64,000 nt of DNA, taken from assembly GCA_016719485.1 (NCBI GenBank), contig JADJZB010000030.1:28501-92500 (forward strand), read 5' to 3'. Made by a program: the position numbers and the translations under genes. Positions 7,833-15,263 of this stretch are shown in pieces. This DNA is from Holophagales bacterium (GTDB lineage: Bacteria; Acidobacteriota; Thermoanaerobaculia; UBA5066). The notes below the pieces were generated by a model that had not been told where the DNA came from, made no database searches, and worked only from the letters and a program-made list of their open reading frames with translations. How positions within the stretch are numbered: the first letter of the stretch is position 1; the number at the start of each line of letters is the position of its first letter.

Positions 7833-8546
7833 TCAGCCCTTCCGCACGGTGCGCCGCTCGATCCGCTTGGCGCGGGGGGCGACGACGAGCCGGTTCACGT
7901 AGACCCCGGGAGTGTCGATGTCGTCGGGGTCGATCTCGCCGACGTCGACGAGCTGCTCCACCTCGGCGATCGTGATCCGCCCCGCCGTGGCGACCATCGG
8001 GTTGAAGTTCTTCGCGGTCTTCCGGTAGACGAGGTTCCCCAGCCGGTCGCCCTTCCAGGCAGCGACGAGGGCGAAATCGGTCACGATGCCGCGCTCGAGG
8101 ACGTGCTCACGCCCGTCGAAGAGCTTCGTCTCCTTCCCCTCGGCGACGACCGTCCCGACGCCGGTCGGCGTGTAGAAGCCGGCGATGCCGGCCCCGCCGG
8201 CCCGGAGCCGCTCGGCGAGCGTCCCCTGCGGGCAGAACTCGAGCTCCAGCTCCCCCGTCAGGTACTGCCTCTCGAACTCGGCGTTCTCGCCGACGTAGGA
8301 GGAGAGCATCTTGCGGATCATCTTCTTCCCGAGGAGCACCCCGAGGCCCCAGTCGTCGACGCCGCAGTTGTTCGAGACGCAGGTGAGGTCCCTCACGTCG
8401 CGGTCGGCGAGCGCCTGGATGAGGTTCTCCGGGATGCCGCAGAGGCCGAAGCCCCCGACGGCGAGCGTCGCCCCGGACGGGATGTCGGCCACCGCCCGGG
8501 CCGCCGCCTCGTGGTGCGAGGAGGAGAGGATGACCTTGTCGATCAC
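7833..8546 (-). CDS. scoA: 3-oxoacid CoA-transferase subunit A
   Basis: A protein of 237 residues, the partner of ScoB. The glycine-rich motif GGFGLCGIPENLI near residue 25, SNNCGVDDWGLGVLL, YVGENAEFERQYLTG and AERLRAGGAGI are typical of subunit A of family I CoA-transferases. The start is a GTG whose last bases form the thiolase stop (GTGA overlap, 8543-8546), indicating translational coupling; no better start lies upstream in this frame. The order thiolase, A, B is consistent with interconversion of acetoacetyl-CoA, acetoacetate and acetyl-CoA. Confidence 0.92.
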   Translation of the reverse strand: MIDKVILSSSHHEAAARAVADIPSGATLAVGGFGLCGIPENLIQALADRDVRDLTCVSNNCGVDDWGLGVLLGKKMIRKMLSSYVGENAEFERQYLTGELELEFCPQGTLAERLRAGGAGIAGFYTPTGVGTVVAEGKETKLFDGREHVLERGIVTDFALVAAWKGDRLGNLVYRKTAKNFNPMVATAGRITIAEVEQLVDVGEIDPDDIDTPGVYVNRLVVAPRAKRIERRTVRKG

Positions 8547-9727
8547 AGGGCCTCCACCACCATGGCGGTCGCCTCGCCGCCCCCGATGCAGATCGCCGCG
8601 AGGCCGTACTTCTTCTTGCGGGCCTTCAGGGCGTGGAGGAGCGTGACGAGGATGCGGGCGCCGGAGGCCCCGATGGGGTGGCCCATCGCGACCGCGCCGC
8701 CGTTCACGTTGACCTTGTTCGGGTCGATCTCGAGGTCCTTGATGAAGGCCATGGCGACGACCGCAAACGCCTCGTTCACCTCGAAGAGGTCGATCTGCGA
8801 GAGGGGAATCCCCGCCTTCTCGATCGCCTTCTTCGCCGCGAAGGAGGGGGCCGTCGTGAACCACTCCGGCTCCTGGGCGTGCGAGGCGTAGGCGACGATG
8901 CGGCCGATCGGCTTCGCCCCGGTCTCCTGGGCCGCACCCTCGCTCGCGAGGAGGAGCGCCGCGGCCCCGTCGTTGAGCTTCGATGAGTTCGCCGCCGTGA
9001 CGGTGCCGTCCTTCTGGAAGGCGGGCTTCAGGGACCCCATCTTCTCGAGCTTCTCGAGGGGCGTGGCGAACGGCTCCTCGTCGCGGTCGACGACCGTCGT
9101 CCCCTTCTTGCCCTCGATCGAGACCGGGACCATCTCGGCCCGGAAGTCGCCCGAGTCGTTGGCCCGGCGGGCCCGCTGGTAGCTCTCGAGGGCGTAGGCG
9201 TCCTGGGCCTCGCGGGTGAACACGTACTTCCCCGCGCAGAGCTCGGCGCAGTTGCCCATGTGGACGTTCTTGTACGGGTCCCAGAGTCCGTCGTGGACCA
9301 TCGAGTCGAGGAGCTGGCCGTGCCCCATCCGCATCCCCAGCCGCCCCTTCGGGAGGAGGTAGGGGGCGTTCGACATCGACTCCATCCCCCCGGCCAGGAC
9401 GACGTCGTACTCGCCCGACAGGATCGCGTTGGTCCCGTCCATGACGGCCCTCATCCCCGAACCGCAGACCTTGTGGATCGTGACGGCCCCGGTCGACTTC
9501 GGAAGGCCGGCCGCAATCATGGCCTGCCGTGCCGGGGCCTGCCCCTGGCCGGCCTGCAGCACGTTCCCCATGAGGACCTGGTCGACCCGGTACCCGGGGA
9601 ACTCCGTCCGGTCGAGGCACGCCTTGAGTGCCTGCGCGCCGATCTCGGAAGCGCTGAGGGAGGAAAGGGACCCCAGGAAAGTGCCGATCGGCGTTCGGGC
9701 CGCCGAGAGGACGAGGACGTTCTTCAT
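8543..9727 (-). CDS. atoB: Acetyl-CoA C-acetyltransferase (thiolase)
   Basis: A protein of 394 residues, normal for a biosynthetic/degradative thiolase. It interconverts two acetyl-CoA with acetoacetyl-CoA plus CoA. The nucleophilic cysteine is in KVCGSGM (Cys88), the general-base histidine in NGGAVAMGHPIGASGA, and the second cysteine in the C-terminal CIGGGEA. The chosen ATG (9727) starts MKNVLVLSAARTPIG as in other thiolases; a GTG 42 bases upstream would add an unlikely 14-residue Gly/Pro/Arg leader. It is the first gene of a four-gene minus-strand run (thiolase, scoA, scoB, lptD). The 141-base gap to divergent ruvX must hold promoters for both. Confidence 0.94.
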   Translation of the reverse strand: MKNVLVLSAARTPIGTFLGSLSSLSASEIGAQALKACLDRTEFPGYRVDQVLMGNVLQAGQGQAPARQAMIAAGLPKSTGAVTIHKVCGSGMRAVMDGTNAILSGEYDVVLAGGMESMSNAPYLLPKGRLGMRMGHGQLLDSMVHDGLWDPYKNVHMGNCAELCAGKYVFTREAQDAYALESYQRARRANDSGDFRAEMVPVSIEGKKGTTVVDRDEEPFATPLEKLEKMGSLKPAFQKDGTVTAANSSKLNDGAAALLLASEGAAQETGAKPIGRIVAYASHAQEPEWFTTAPSFAAKKAIEKAGIPLSQIDLFEVNEAFAVVAMAFIKDLEIDPNKVNVNGGAVAMGHPIGASGARILVTLLHALKARKKKYGLAAICIGGGEATAMVVEAL

Positions 9728-9868
9728 CGTTCGCTTGCTCCGTAGGCCCCCGGGCCAGAAGGGGCCCACGGGGAACAGGCGGATTCTACCTACCCGTCCC
9801 TCCGCTCACCGTTCCGCCGGTCCGCATGCCGGTGGACACCACCGGAGAGGCCCCCCTATCCTCGCGCC

Positions 9869-10297
9869 ATGCGCATCCTGGCGGTGGATTTCGGTGAGAA
9901 GAGAATCGGCCTCGCCGTGTCCGACGAATCCGGGGAGATCGTCGTCCCGGTCGGCGTCGTCTCCCGGCGCAGCGACGCCCAGGCGGCCTCCGAGGTGGCG
10001 GCTGCCGCCCGCGAACGGGAGGTGGAGCTGCTCGTCGTCGGCCTCCCGGTGTCGCCCGAAGACGGCCGGGACAGCGCATTCGCCACCAGGGCCCGGAACT
10101 TCGCCCGCAGGCTGGCCGAATCCTCCGGGCTGCCGGTCGAGCTGCACGGCGAGGCCCTGACCTCGTTCTCGGCGGAAGCGACGCTGCGCGAAGCGGGCGG
10201 CCGACCGGATCGCCGCCGGGCGGCGCTCGACGCCGAGGCGGCCGCCACGATCCTTCGCGACTGGCTCTCTTCGCGCCCCGGCGGGAGCGTCGGGTGA
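9869..10297 (+). CDS. ruvX: YqgF/RuvX-family putative Holliday junction resolvase / pre-16S rRNA nuclease
   Basis: A protein of 142 residues, typical of YqgF. The RNase H-like fold is visible: VDFGEKRIGLAVSDESG at the N-terminus with the first catalytic Asp, VVGLPVSPEDG, then ELHGEALTSFSAEATL with the Glu motif, and ALDAEAAATILRDWL with the last Asp. In E. coli the protein takes part in 16S rRNA 5' maturation. It starts at ATG 9869 and its TGA overlaps the GTG of mltG (GTGA), a common ruvX-mltG neighbourhood. Confidence 0.9.
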   Translation: MRILAVDFGEKRIGLAVSDESGEIVVPVGVVSRRSDAQAASEVAAAAREREVELLVVGLPVSPEDGRDSAFATRARNFARRLAESSGLPVELHGEALTSFSAEATLREAGGRPDRRRAALDAEAAATILRDWLSSRPGGSVG

Positions 10298-11349
10298 GCG
10301 GGGGCCCGAGGCGGTGGCCCGGCCGGATCGCCGCCCTGGCGGCCCTCGCGGTCGTGGCGGGCGCCGCGGGTCTCCTCCTCGTGCGGAGCCCGTTCAAGGG
10401 CTACCCGGGTGCGTCGGTCGTGGTCGAGATACCTTTCGGGACCTCGACCCGCGCGATCTTCGAGACGCTCGAGCGAGAGCGGGTCGTGAGGAGCCGGCAC
10501 CTGGCGTACGGCGTGATGAGGCTCCTCTTCCGCGGAGAGAGCCTGAAGGCCGGCGAGTACCGTTTCGAAGGGCCGAGGACGACGGAGGAGGTCCTCCGTG
10601 CCCTGGTCGAGGGAAAGGTCGTCTCCCACCGCGTGACGGTTCCCGAGGGGCTGACGGCCGACGAGATCTTCGGCCTCGTAGCGGGTGAAGGGCTCGCAGC
10701 GAAGGCCGAGCTCGATGCCCTTTTCGCCCAGCCCGGGCTCTTCGAAGGGGTCCCAGCCGGGGCGCCGAGCCTCGAGGGGTTCCTCGGCCCCGACACGCAC
10801 CACTTCACCCGGTCGCAGGGGGCGCGCGGGGTCGTCTCGACGCTCGTCGCCACGTTCCGGCGCCTGCTCCCCGACCGCTTCGAGGAGCGCGCCCGCGCGC
10901 TCGGACGGACGCCCCTCGAGGCGGCCACCCTCGCCTCCCTCGTCGAGAAGGAGACGGCCGTCGCGGCGGAGCGCGCGCTCGTCTCGGCCGTCTACCACAA
11001 CCGGCTGAGGGTGGGGATGCCGCTGCAGTGCGACCCGACGACCGTCTACGCTCTCCGCCGCAGGGGCCTCTGGACGGGCACCCTGACCCGTGACGGCCTG
11101 GCGCTGGACGACCCTTACAACACCTACGTGCACCCGGGACTGCCTCCCGGCCCGATCGCCAGCCCCGGCGCCGCCGCCCTCGAGGCGGCCGTGGCGCCGG
11201 CGGACGTCCCTTTCCTCTACTTCGTCGCCGTCGGCGACGGATCGGGCGAGCACCGCTTCGCCGTCTCCTACGAGGAGCACCTCGCGAACGTGGCTCTCTT
11301 CCGGCGGGCCCGGGCCGCTCAGGAAACCGCTTCCCTCGCGCCCCGCTGA
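10294..11349 (+). CDS. mltG: Endolytic peptidoglycan transglycosylase MltG
   Basis: A protein of 351 residues, anchored by one N-terminal membrane segment (about residues 11-31), with the YceG-like domain in the periplasm. MltG cleaves nascent glycan strands and so sets their length. The LysM-like part contains VVEIPFGTSTRAIFETLE. The catalytic part has LEGFLGPDTHHF (usually LEGFLFPDTY), the catalytic Glu218 in LASLVEKETA, and YHNRL...PLQCDPTTVYAL followed by YNTYVHPGLPPGPI. The GTG start overlaps the ruvX stop. Confidence 0.93.
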   Translation: MSGGPRRWPGRIAALAALAVVAGAAGLLLVRSPFKGYPGASVVVEIPFGTSTRAIFETLERERVVRSRHLAYGVMRLLFRGESLKAGEYRFEGPRTTEEVLRALVEGKVVSHRVTVPEGLTADEIFGLVAGEGLAAKAELDALFAQPGLFEGVPAGAPSLEGFLGPDTHHFTRSQGARGVVSTLVATFRRLLPDRFEERARALGRTPLEAATLASLVEKETAVAAERALVSAVYHNRLRVGMPLQCDPTTVYALRRRGLWTGTLTRDGLALDDPYNTYVHPGLPPGPIASPGAAALEAAVAPADVPFLYFVAVGDGSGEHRFAVSYEEHLANVALFRRARAAQETASLAPR

Positions 11350-11393
11350 GGTAGACTTTTCCGCCCCGGAAGTCCACCGAAGGCGGAGCAGAG

Positions 11394-13271
11394 ATGAGCA
11401 GCAGCGGCCCCATTCCCAGGCTATTCGGTCCCTACGTCCTGACCCGCCACCTCGGAGCGGACCCTCTCGGCGGCGTCTACCGCGCCGGAACGGCCTCCGG
11501 ACCGCACCTGGCGCCGTTCCTGCTGGTCCGTGTCTTCGAGGGCGCCGGCGTCGACGAGGCCGCTCTCGTGCCCGCCATGGAGGATGCCTCGGAGTATCTC
11601 GAGGTGGTCCGTGGCCCCGCGGTCGCGAAGGGAGCGGTCCTCGGCATCGTGGAGGACGTCCCGTTCGCCGGCATCGAGTACGTCCCCGGCCGGACGCTCG
11701 ACCGCCTCTTCTCGGGCGAGGGCCAGGGCTCGATCCCGCTCCCGGTGGAGCACGCCCTCCTGATCGCCGAGAAGCTCCTCGTCGCCCTCGAGGCGGGCAA
11801 GCCCTTCGAGAAGAAGATGGGCGCGCCGCACGGCTTCCTGACGCCGGGATTCGTGTCGATCTCCAACGACGGCGACGTCCGCGTCTACGGCGCGGGCCTC
11901 GGCGCCGGGCTCCTGCCCTCCCTCAAGAAGCCCGCCGTTCTCGCCGCCTTCGGCCCCTACATCGCGCCGGAGGTCCTCGCCTCGGGCAAGCCGAGCGGCG
12001 CGGGCGACATCTACTCGGCCGCCACGATCCTCCTGCAGGCCCTCACCGGAAAGGTGCCGAGCCCCGGGGCCGGCACCGACGCCCTCTCCGGCGCGGTCCT
12101 CGCCGTCGACGGGAGCCCCATGCCGGAGGACCTCGGCAAGCTCCTCGCCCGGGGCCTCGCGAAGGACCCGGCGCAGCGCGAGACGGACGTCGTCGCCTAC
12201 AGGAAGACCCTCGGCAAGCTCCTCTACGGAGGCCCCTACGCCCCCTCCACGTTCAACCTCGCCTTCTTCATGCACCAGCGGTTCGAGAAGGCGATCGAGA
12301 AGGAACGGAAGGAGATGGGGCAGGAGGAGACGATCGACCCGAAGCCTCTCGCCGCGGCCGAGGAGAAGAAGGACAAGGAGGTCCGCGACCGCGCCCGCGC
12401 GGCCCGCGCGGCGGCGGCGGTCGCCGTGCCCTCCTTCGGCGGCGGGACCTCACCGGGCACGACGACGATGGGCGGGACGCCGGTCGCGAAGAAGCCGGCT
12501 CTCGGCGGCCTCCCGGTGCCCCTCGTGGCCGCGGGGGTCGTCGTCGTCCTCGGCGTCGCCGGCTGGTTCCTCTTCGGAAGGGGCGGCGCGAAGCCGGCAG
12601 CCGCCCCCACACCGGTGCCCGTAGCCGCGGCGACGCCGACCCCGATGCCGGCTCCGACCCCGATGATGGTCGGCAAGGAGGATCCCGAGTTCCAGGCCCA
12701 GCTCCAGGCCAGGCTCCAGGAAGAGATGAAGAAGGTCGAGGCCCAGATCGGGAAGGAGCAGGCCGCGGCCGCGAGGAAGCGGACCGAGGAGCAGGCGGCG
12801 CTCGAGGCCGCCGCCCAGAAGACGCGCGAGGCCGAAGAGGCCGCGCGAGCCGCCAGCGCCCTTGCCGACAAGGAAGAAGCCGAGCGTCTCGCGAAGGAAG
12901 CCGCCGACGCCCGCTCCCGCGAGGAGGCGGCCCGCAGGGTGGCGGAAGCCGCGGCCCCGAGGGTGAATCCCGGCGACCTCGTCGACATCGGGCAGGTCTC
13001 GCGACCGCCGCAGGCGACGAAGGTCGTCAAGCCCGAGGCGACCAGCCTCGCCCGCTCCCGGAAGGTCTCGGGCACCGTCCTCGTCCGGGTCCTGGTGGAC
13101 GAGAACGGCCGCGCCGCCCAGACCGAGGTCTACCGCGACACGACCCCGAGGGTCGGCCTCGGCGAGGCGAGCGTCTCGGCCGTGAAGCAGTGGCAGTGGA
13201 CGCCCGCGACCAAGGACGGCGTGAAGGTGAAGACCTGGATCGTCGTCCCGTTGCCGTTCGTCATCAAGTAG
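11394..13271 (+). CDS. Membrane pseudokinase with C-terminal TonB-like domain
   Basis: A protein of 625 residues. Residues 10-280 have a Ser/Thr kinase-like layout: a glycine-rich LGADPLGGVYRA, IAPEVLASG in the APE position, and DIYSAATILLQALTG as in the helix-F region. However, the VAIK lysine is replaced (LLVRVF), HRDxKxxN reads PHGFLTPGF, and DFG is absent, so catalytic activity is unlikely. Residues about 372-395 are one membrane segment, 400-425 a Pro/Ala/Thr linker, 430-520 a charged Ala/Glu/Lys coiled coil, and 540-622 a TonB_C-like domain (SGTVLVRVLVDENGRAAQ, then AVKQWQWTPATKDG). The likely topology is a cytoplasmic pseudokinase and a periplasmic TonB-like end. It ends at a likely terminator 28 bases downstream. 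Confidence 0.75.
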   Translation: MSSSGPIPRLFGPYVLTRHLGADPLGGVYRAGTASGPHLAPFLLVRVFEGAGVDEAALVPAMEDASEYLEVVRGPAVAKGAVLGIVEDVPFAGIEYVPGRTLDRLFSGEGQGSIPLPVEHALLIAEKLLVALEAGKPFEKKMGAPHGFLTPGFVSISNDGDVRVYGAGLGAGLLPSLKKPAVLAAFGPYIAPEVLASGKPSGAGDIYSAATILLQALTGKVPSPGAGTDALSGAVLAVDGSPMPEDLGKLLARGLAKDPAQRETDVVAYRKTLGKLLYGGPYAPSTFNLAFFMHQRFEKAIEKERKEMGQEETIDPKPLAAAEEKKDKEVRDRARAARAAAAVAVPSFGGGTSPGTTTMGGTPVAKKPALGGLPVPLVAAGVVVVLGVAGWFLFGRGGAKPAAAPTPVPVAAATPTPMPAPTPMMVGKEDPEFQAQLQARLQEEMKKVEAQIGKEQAAAARKRTEEQAALEAAAQKTREAEEAARAASALADKEEAERLAKEAADARSREEAARRVAEAAAPRVNPGDLVDIGQVSRPPQATKVVKPEATSLARSRKVSGTVLVRVLVDENGRAAQTEVYRDTTPRVGLGEASVSAVKQWQWTPATKDGVKVKTWIVVPLPFVIK

Positions 13272-13298
13272 AACGGGCCCGAAGAGGGGCCAAAGAAG

Positions 13299-13333
13299 AA
13301 GGGCGGGGCGCCGCGAGGCATCCCGCCCTTTTT
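13299..13333 (+). terminator. Intrinsic terminator between convergent genes
   Basis: The stem GGGCGGG (13301-13307) pairs with CCCGCCC (13322-13328), extended by AA/TT, and runs into TTTTT on the plus strand. It lies between the pseudokinase gene and the convergent DsbA-like gene. The A-rich left flank (CAAAGAAGAA) could give weaker termination on the minus strand. Confidence 0.75.
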
Positions 13334-13367
13334 CCGTGCCGCCGCAGAGCGGCGCGTTTCCCCGGCC

Positions 13368-14627
13368 CTACTTCAGGCCGGCAGGCCGCGCCGCGGGAGC
13401 CGCCTTCGGTGCGGCGGTCGCGGCGAGCGGGAGCCCCGCTCCCTTCAGGTAAGTCTTGCGGAGGTACTCCTCCATGAGATTGTCGGAGAACCACGAGAGC
13501 GGCACGCCGTCGACGAAGTAGGTCGGCGTGGAACGGACCCGGACCGCGAAACCCTCGGACAGATCGTCGAGGACCTTCGTGACGGCGCTGCCCTGCAGGT
13601 AGCAGGAGCGGAACGCCTCCTCGGAGATGTCGTTGGCCACCGCGAAGTCGAGGGCGAACGTGTCGAGCTCGCCGACGGAAAGCGTTTCCTGCCGGCCGAA
13701 GACGCTCGACTTCCAGCGGAAGAAGGCGTCCGCGTCCTTTTCGTAAAAGCACCGTCCGGCGGAGGCCGCCCGGAACGCCCAGGTGTGCTCGGAGATCGGG
13801 AATGTCTTGGCGACCCTGCGGATCTTCAGATCCTTCCCCAGCTTGTGGACGAGCGCGTCGAGGTCTGCAGCCCTCTTCTTGCAGAAGGGGCACTGCATGT
13901 CGGAGTACTCGACGATCGTCACCGCGGCGTCGGCCGGGCCCTGGGCGGGCGCCCCCTGGAGCCGGATGAGGGCGCGTCGCTGCTCGGCAAAGCTCTTCCC
14001 GCGATCCCACGCCCTTCCGACGAGGAGAAGGGCCCCGTCCCCGGAAGAGACGAAGGCCGAGATGTCGTAGGCGCCGTAGCCGGACTCGTGCTGGATCTTC
14101 ATGCCCTTCATCGAGGGCCGGTCGATCGAGGGGTCGAACGTGACCTTGAACCGGCCCCTCAGGAAGCGGCCGAGGAGCTCGCGGAGGGTGTCGATGTCGG
14201 ACTCACCCAGGACCGGCTTGGGTGCCTTCAGCCGGGCTTCGTCGACGAAGACGTCCCCGACGAGGGCGGTCTTCCCGGAGTCGTCGGCGAGGACGAAGGC
14301 CTGGTCGTTGGCGCGCTCGTCGACGGTGAACTTCTTCGCGGCGCGGTAGAGCCTCCAGCCGGGGATTCTCACGGCGTCGAGGGCGTCGAGCGTCAGCTCG
14401 CCGGGGCCGTACGGGAAGAAGCCCTCCAGCCAGCCGAGAAGCGCTTCGGTCCTCGGGTCGGCACTCTTTGGAGCCGCGGCGATCGGATCGGACGGCTGTG
14501 GCGCGGCCGGGGCCGTCGCCGCGACCGGGGCCGGCTTCTCGGCGGCCGGGGCCTGCGGCGCGCCGCCGGCGCGGCACGCCAGAAGCGTGGCCGCGGCAAG
14601 GAGTACGAGAGAACGGTGGTGGGTCAT
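13368..14627 (-). CDS. DsbA-like thioredoxin-fold lipoprotein
   Basis: A protein of 419 residues. A lipoprotein signal ends in LLAC (Cys18) and is followed by a Pro/Ala-rich tether to about residue 55. A first unassigned region (60-225) precedes a thioredoxin fold with CPFC (Cys246/Cys249) in EYSDMQCPFCKKR, a helical insert, and the cis-proline loop STPTYFVDG. It probably oxidises, isomerises or reduces disulfides in envelope proteins; which one cannot be read from sequence. The C-terminus is Ala/Pro-rich. It is downstream of the carboxylase genes with a 108-base gap, so it may have its own promoter. Confidence 0.8.
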   Translation of the reverse strand: MTHHRSLVLLAAATLLACRAGGAPQAPAAEKPAPVAATAPAAPQPSDPIAAAPKSADPRTEALLGWLEGFFPYGPGELTLDALDAVRIPGWRLYRAAKKFTVDERANDQAFVLADDSGKTALVGDVFVDEARLKAPKPVLGESDIDTLRELLGRFLRGRFKVTFDPSIDRPSMKGMKIQHESGYGAYDISAFVSSGDGALLLVGRAWDRGKSFAEQRRALIRLQGAPAQGPADAAVTIVEYSDMQCPFCKKRAADLDALVHKLGKDLKIRRVAKTFPISEHTWAFRAASAGRCFYEKDADAFFRWKSSVFGRQETLSVGELDTFALDFAVANDISEEAFRSCYLQGSAVTKVLDDLSEGFAVRVRSTPTYFVDGVPLSWFSDNLMEEYLRKTYLKGAGLPLAATAAPKAAPAARPAGLK

Positions 14628-14735
14628 CGGACGGACGAGCCTCCTCTTTCGAGCTGGACGGACGCTTCGCGGACGGCCGCAGTGCCTTTCGAGACGTCCG
14701 GCCGGGATGATAGCGAAGCGCGTGCCGCGGGTCGG

Positions 14736-15263
14736 TCAATCGGCGGGATCGAGGGAAAGGAGCAGCTGCCCGGCCCCCACCGCCTGCCCGGCGGCGACTT
14801 CCACGGAGCGAACGACGCCATCCCTGTGCGCGCGGACGTCGTTCTCCATCTTCATGGCCTCGAGAACCACGAGAGGCTGCCCCTGGACGACGGTATCTCC
14901 CGGGCCCGCCAGTATCCTGAGGACCCGGCCCGGAATGGCCGCTTTCACCTCTCCAGAGCCCCGGAAGCTCCCCTTTCCGGCGACGGCCTGAGCCCGGGCA
15001 GTCAGCTCGTCGAGGAGCTCGAGGCTCACGCGCTCGGCACCGACCCGGACACGGACGGTTCCGTCTGCGGAAGGGCGAGGGACGGCCTCGGCCTGCCGGC
15101 CGTCGGCACGCAGGACCGAGAAGCCGCCGCCAGGTGTCGGGACGACGTCCCAGCGGGAAGGACGGCCGTCGAGGGAAACCACGACGCCGGTCGGGTCGAG
15201 CTGGACCTCCACCTCGACGCTGCGCTCCCCCGAAGGGCCGGCGATCTTCGCGCGGTACTTCAT
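14736..15263 (-). CDS. Biotin carboxyl carrier protein of an acyl-CoA carboxylase
   Basis: A protein of 175 residues. The C-terminal 75 are a biotinyl domain: KAAIPGRVLRILAGPGDTV, then LEAMKMEND with the biotin-accepting Lys138, then GVVRSVEVAAGQAV. The N-terminal 95 residues are beta-rich, like the BT-type region that joins the carrier to the carboxyltransferase in propionyl/3-methylcrotonyl-CoA carboxylases. Its ATG overlaps the TGA of the biotin carboxylase gene (ATGA). It is the last gene of a three-gene set of carboxyltransferase, biotin carboxylase and carrier. Confidence 0.88.
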   Translation of the reverse strand: MKYRAKIAGPSGERSVEVEVQLDPTGVVVSLDGRPSRWDVVPTPGGGFSVLRADGRQAEAVPRPSADGTVRVRVGAERVSLELLDELTARAQAVAGKGSFRGSGEVKAAIPGRVLRILAGPGDTVVQGQPLVVLEAMKMENDVRAHRDGVVRSVEVAAGQAVGAGQLLLSLDPAD

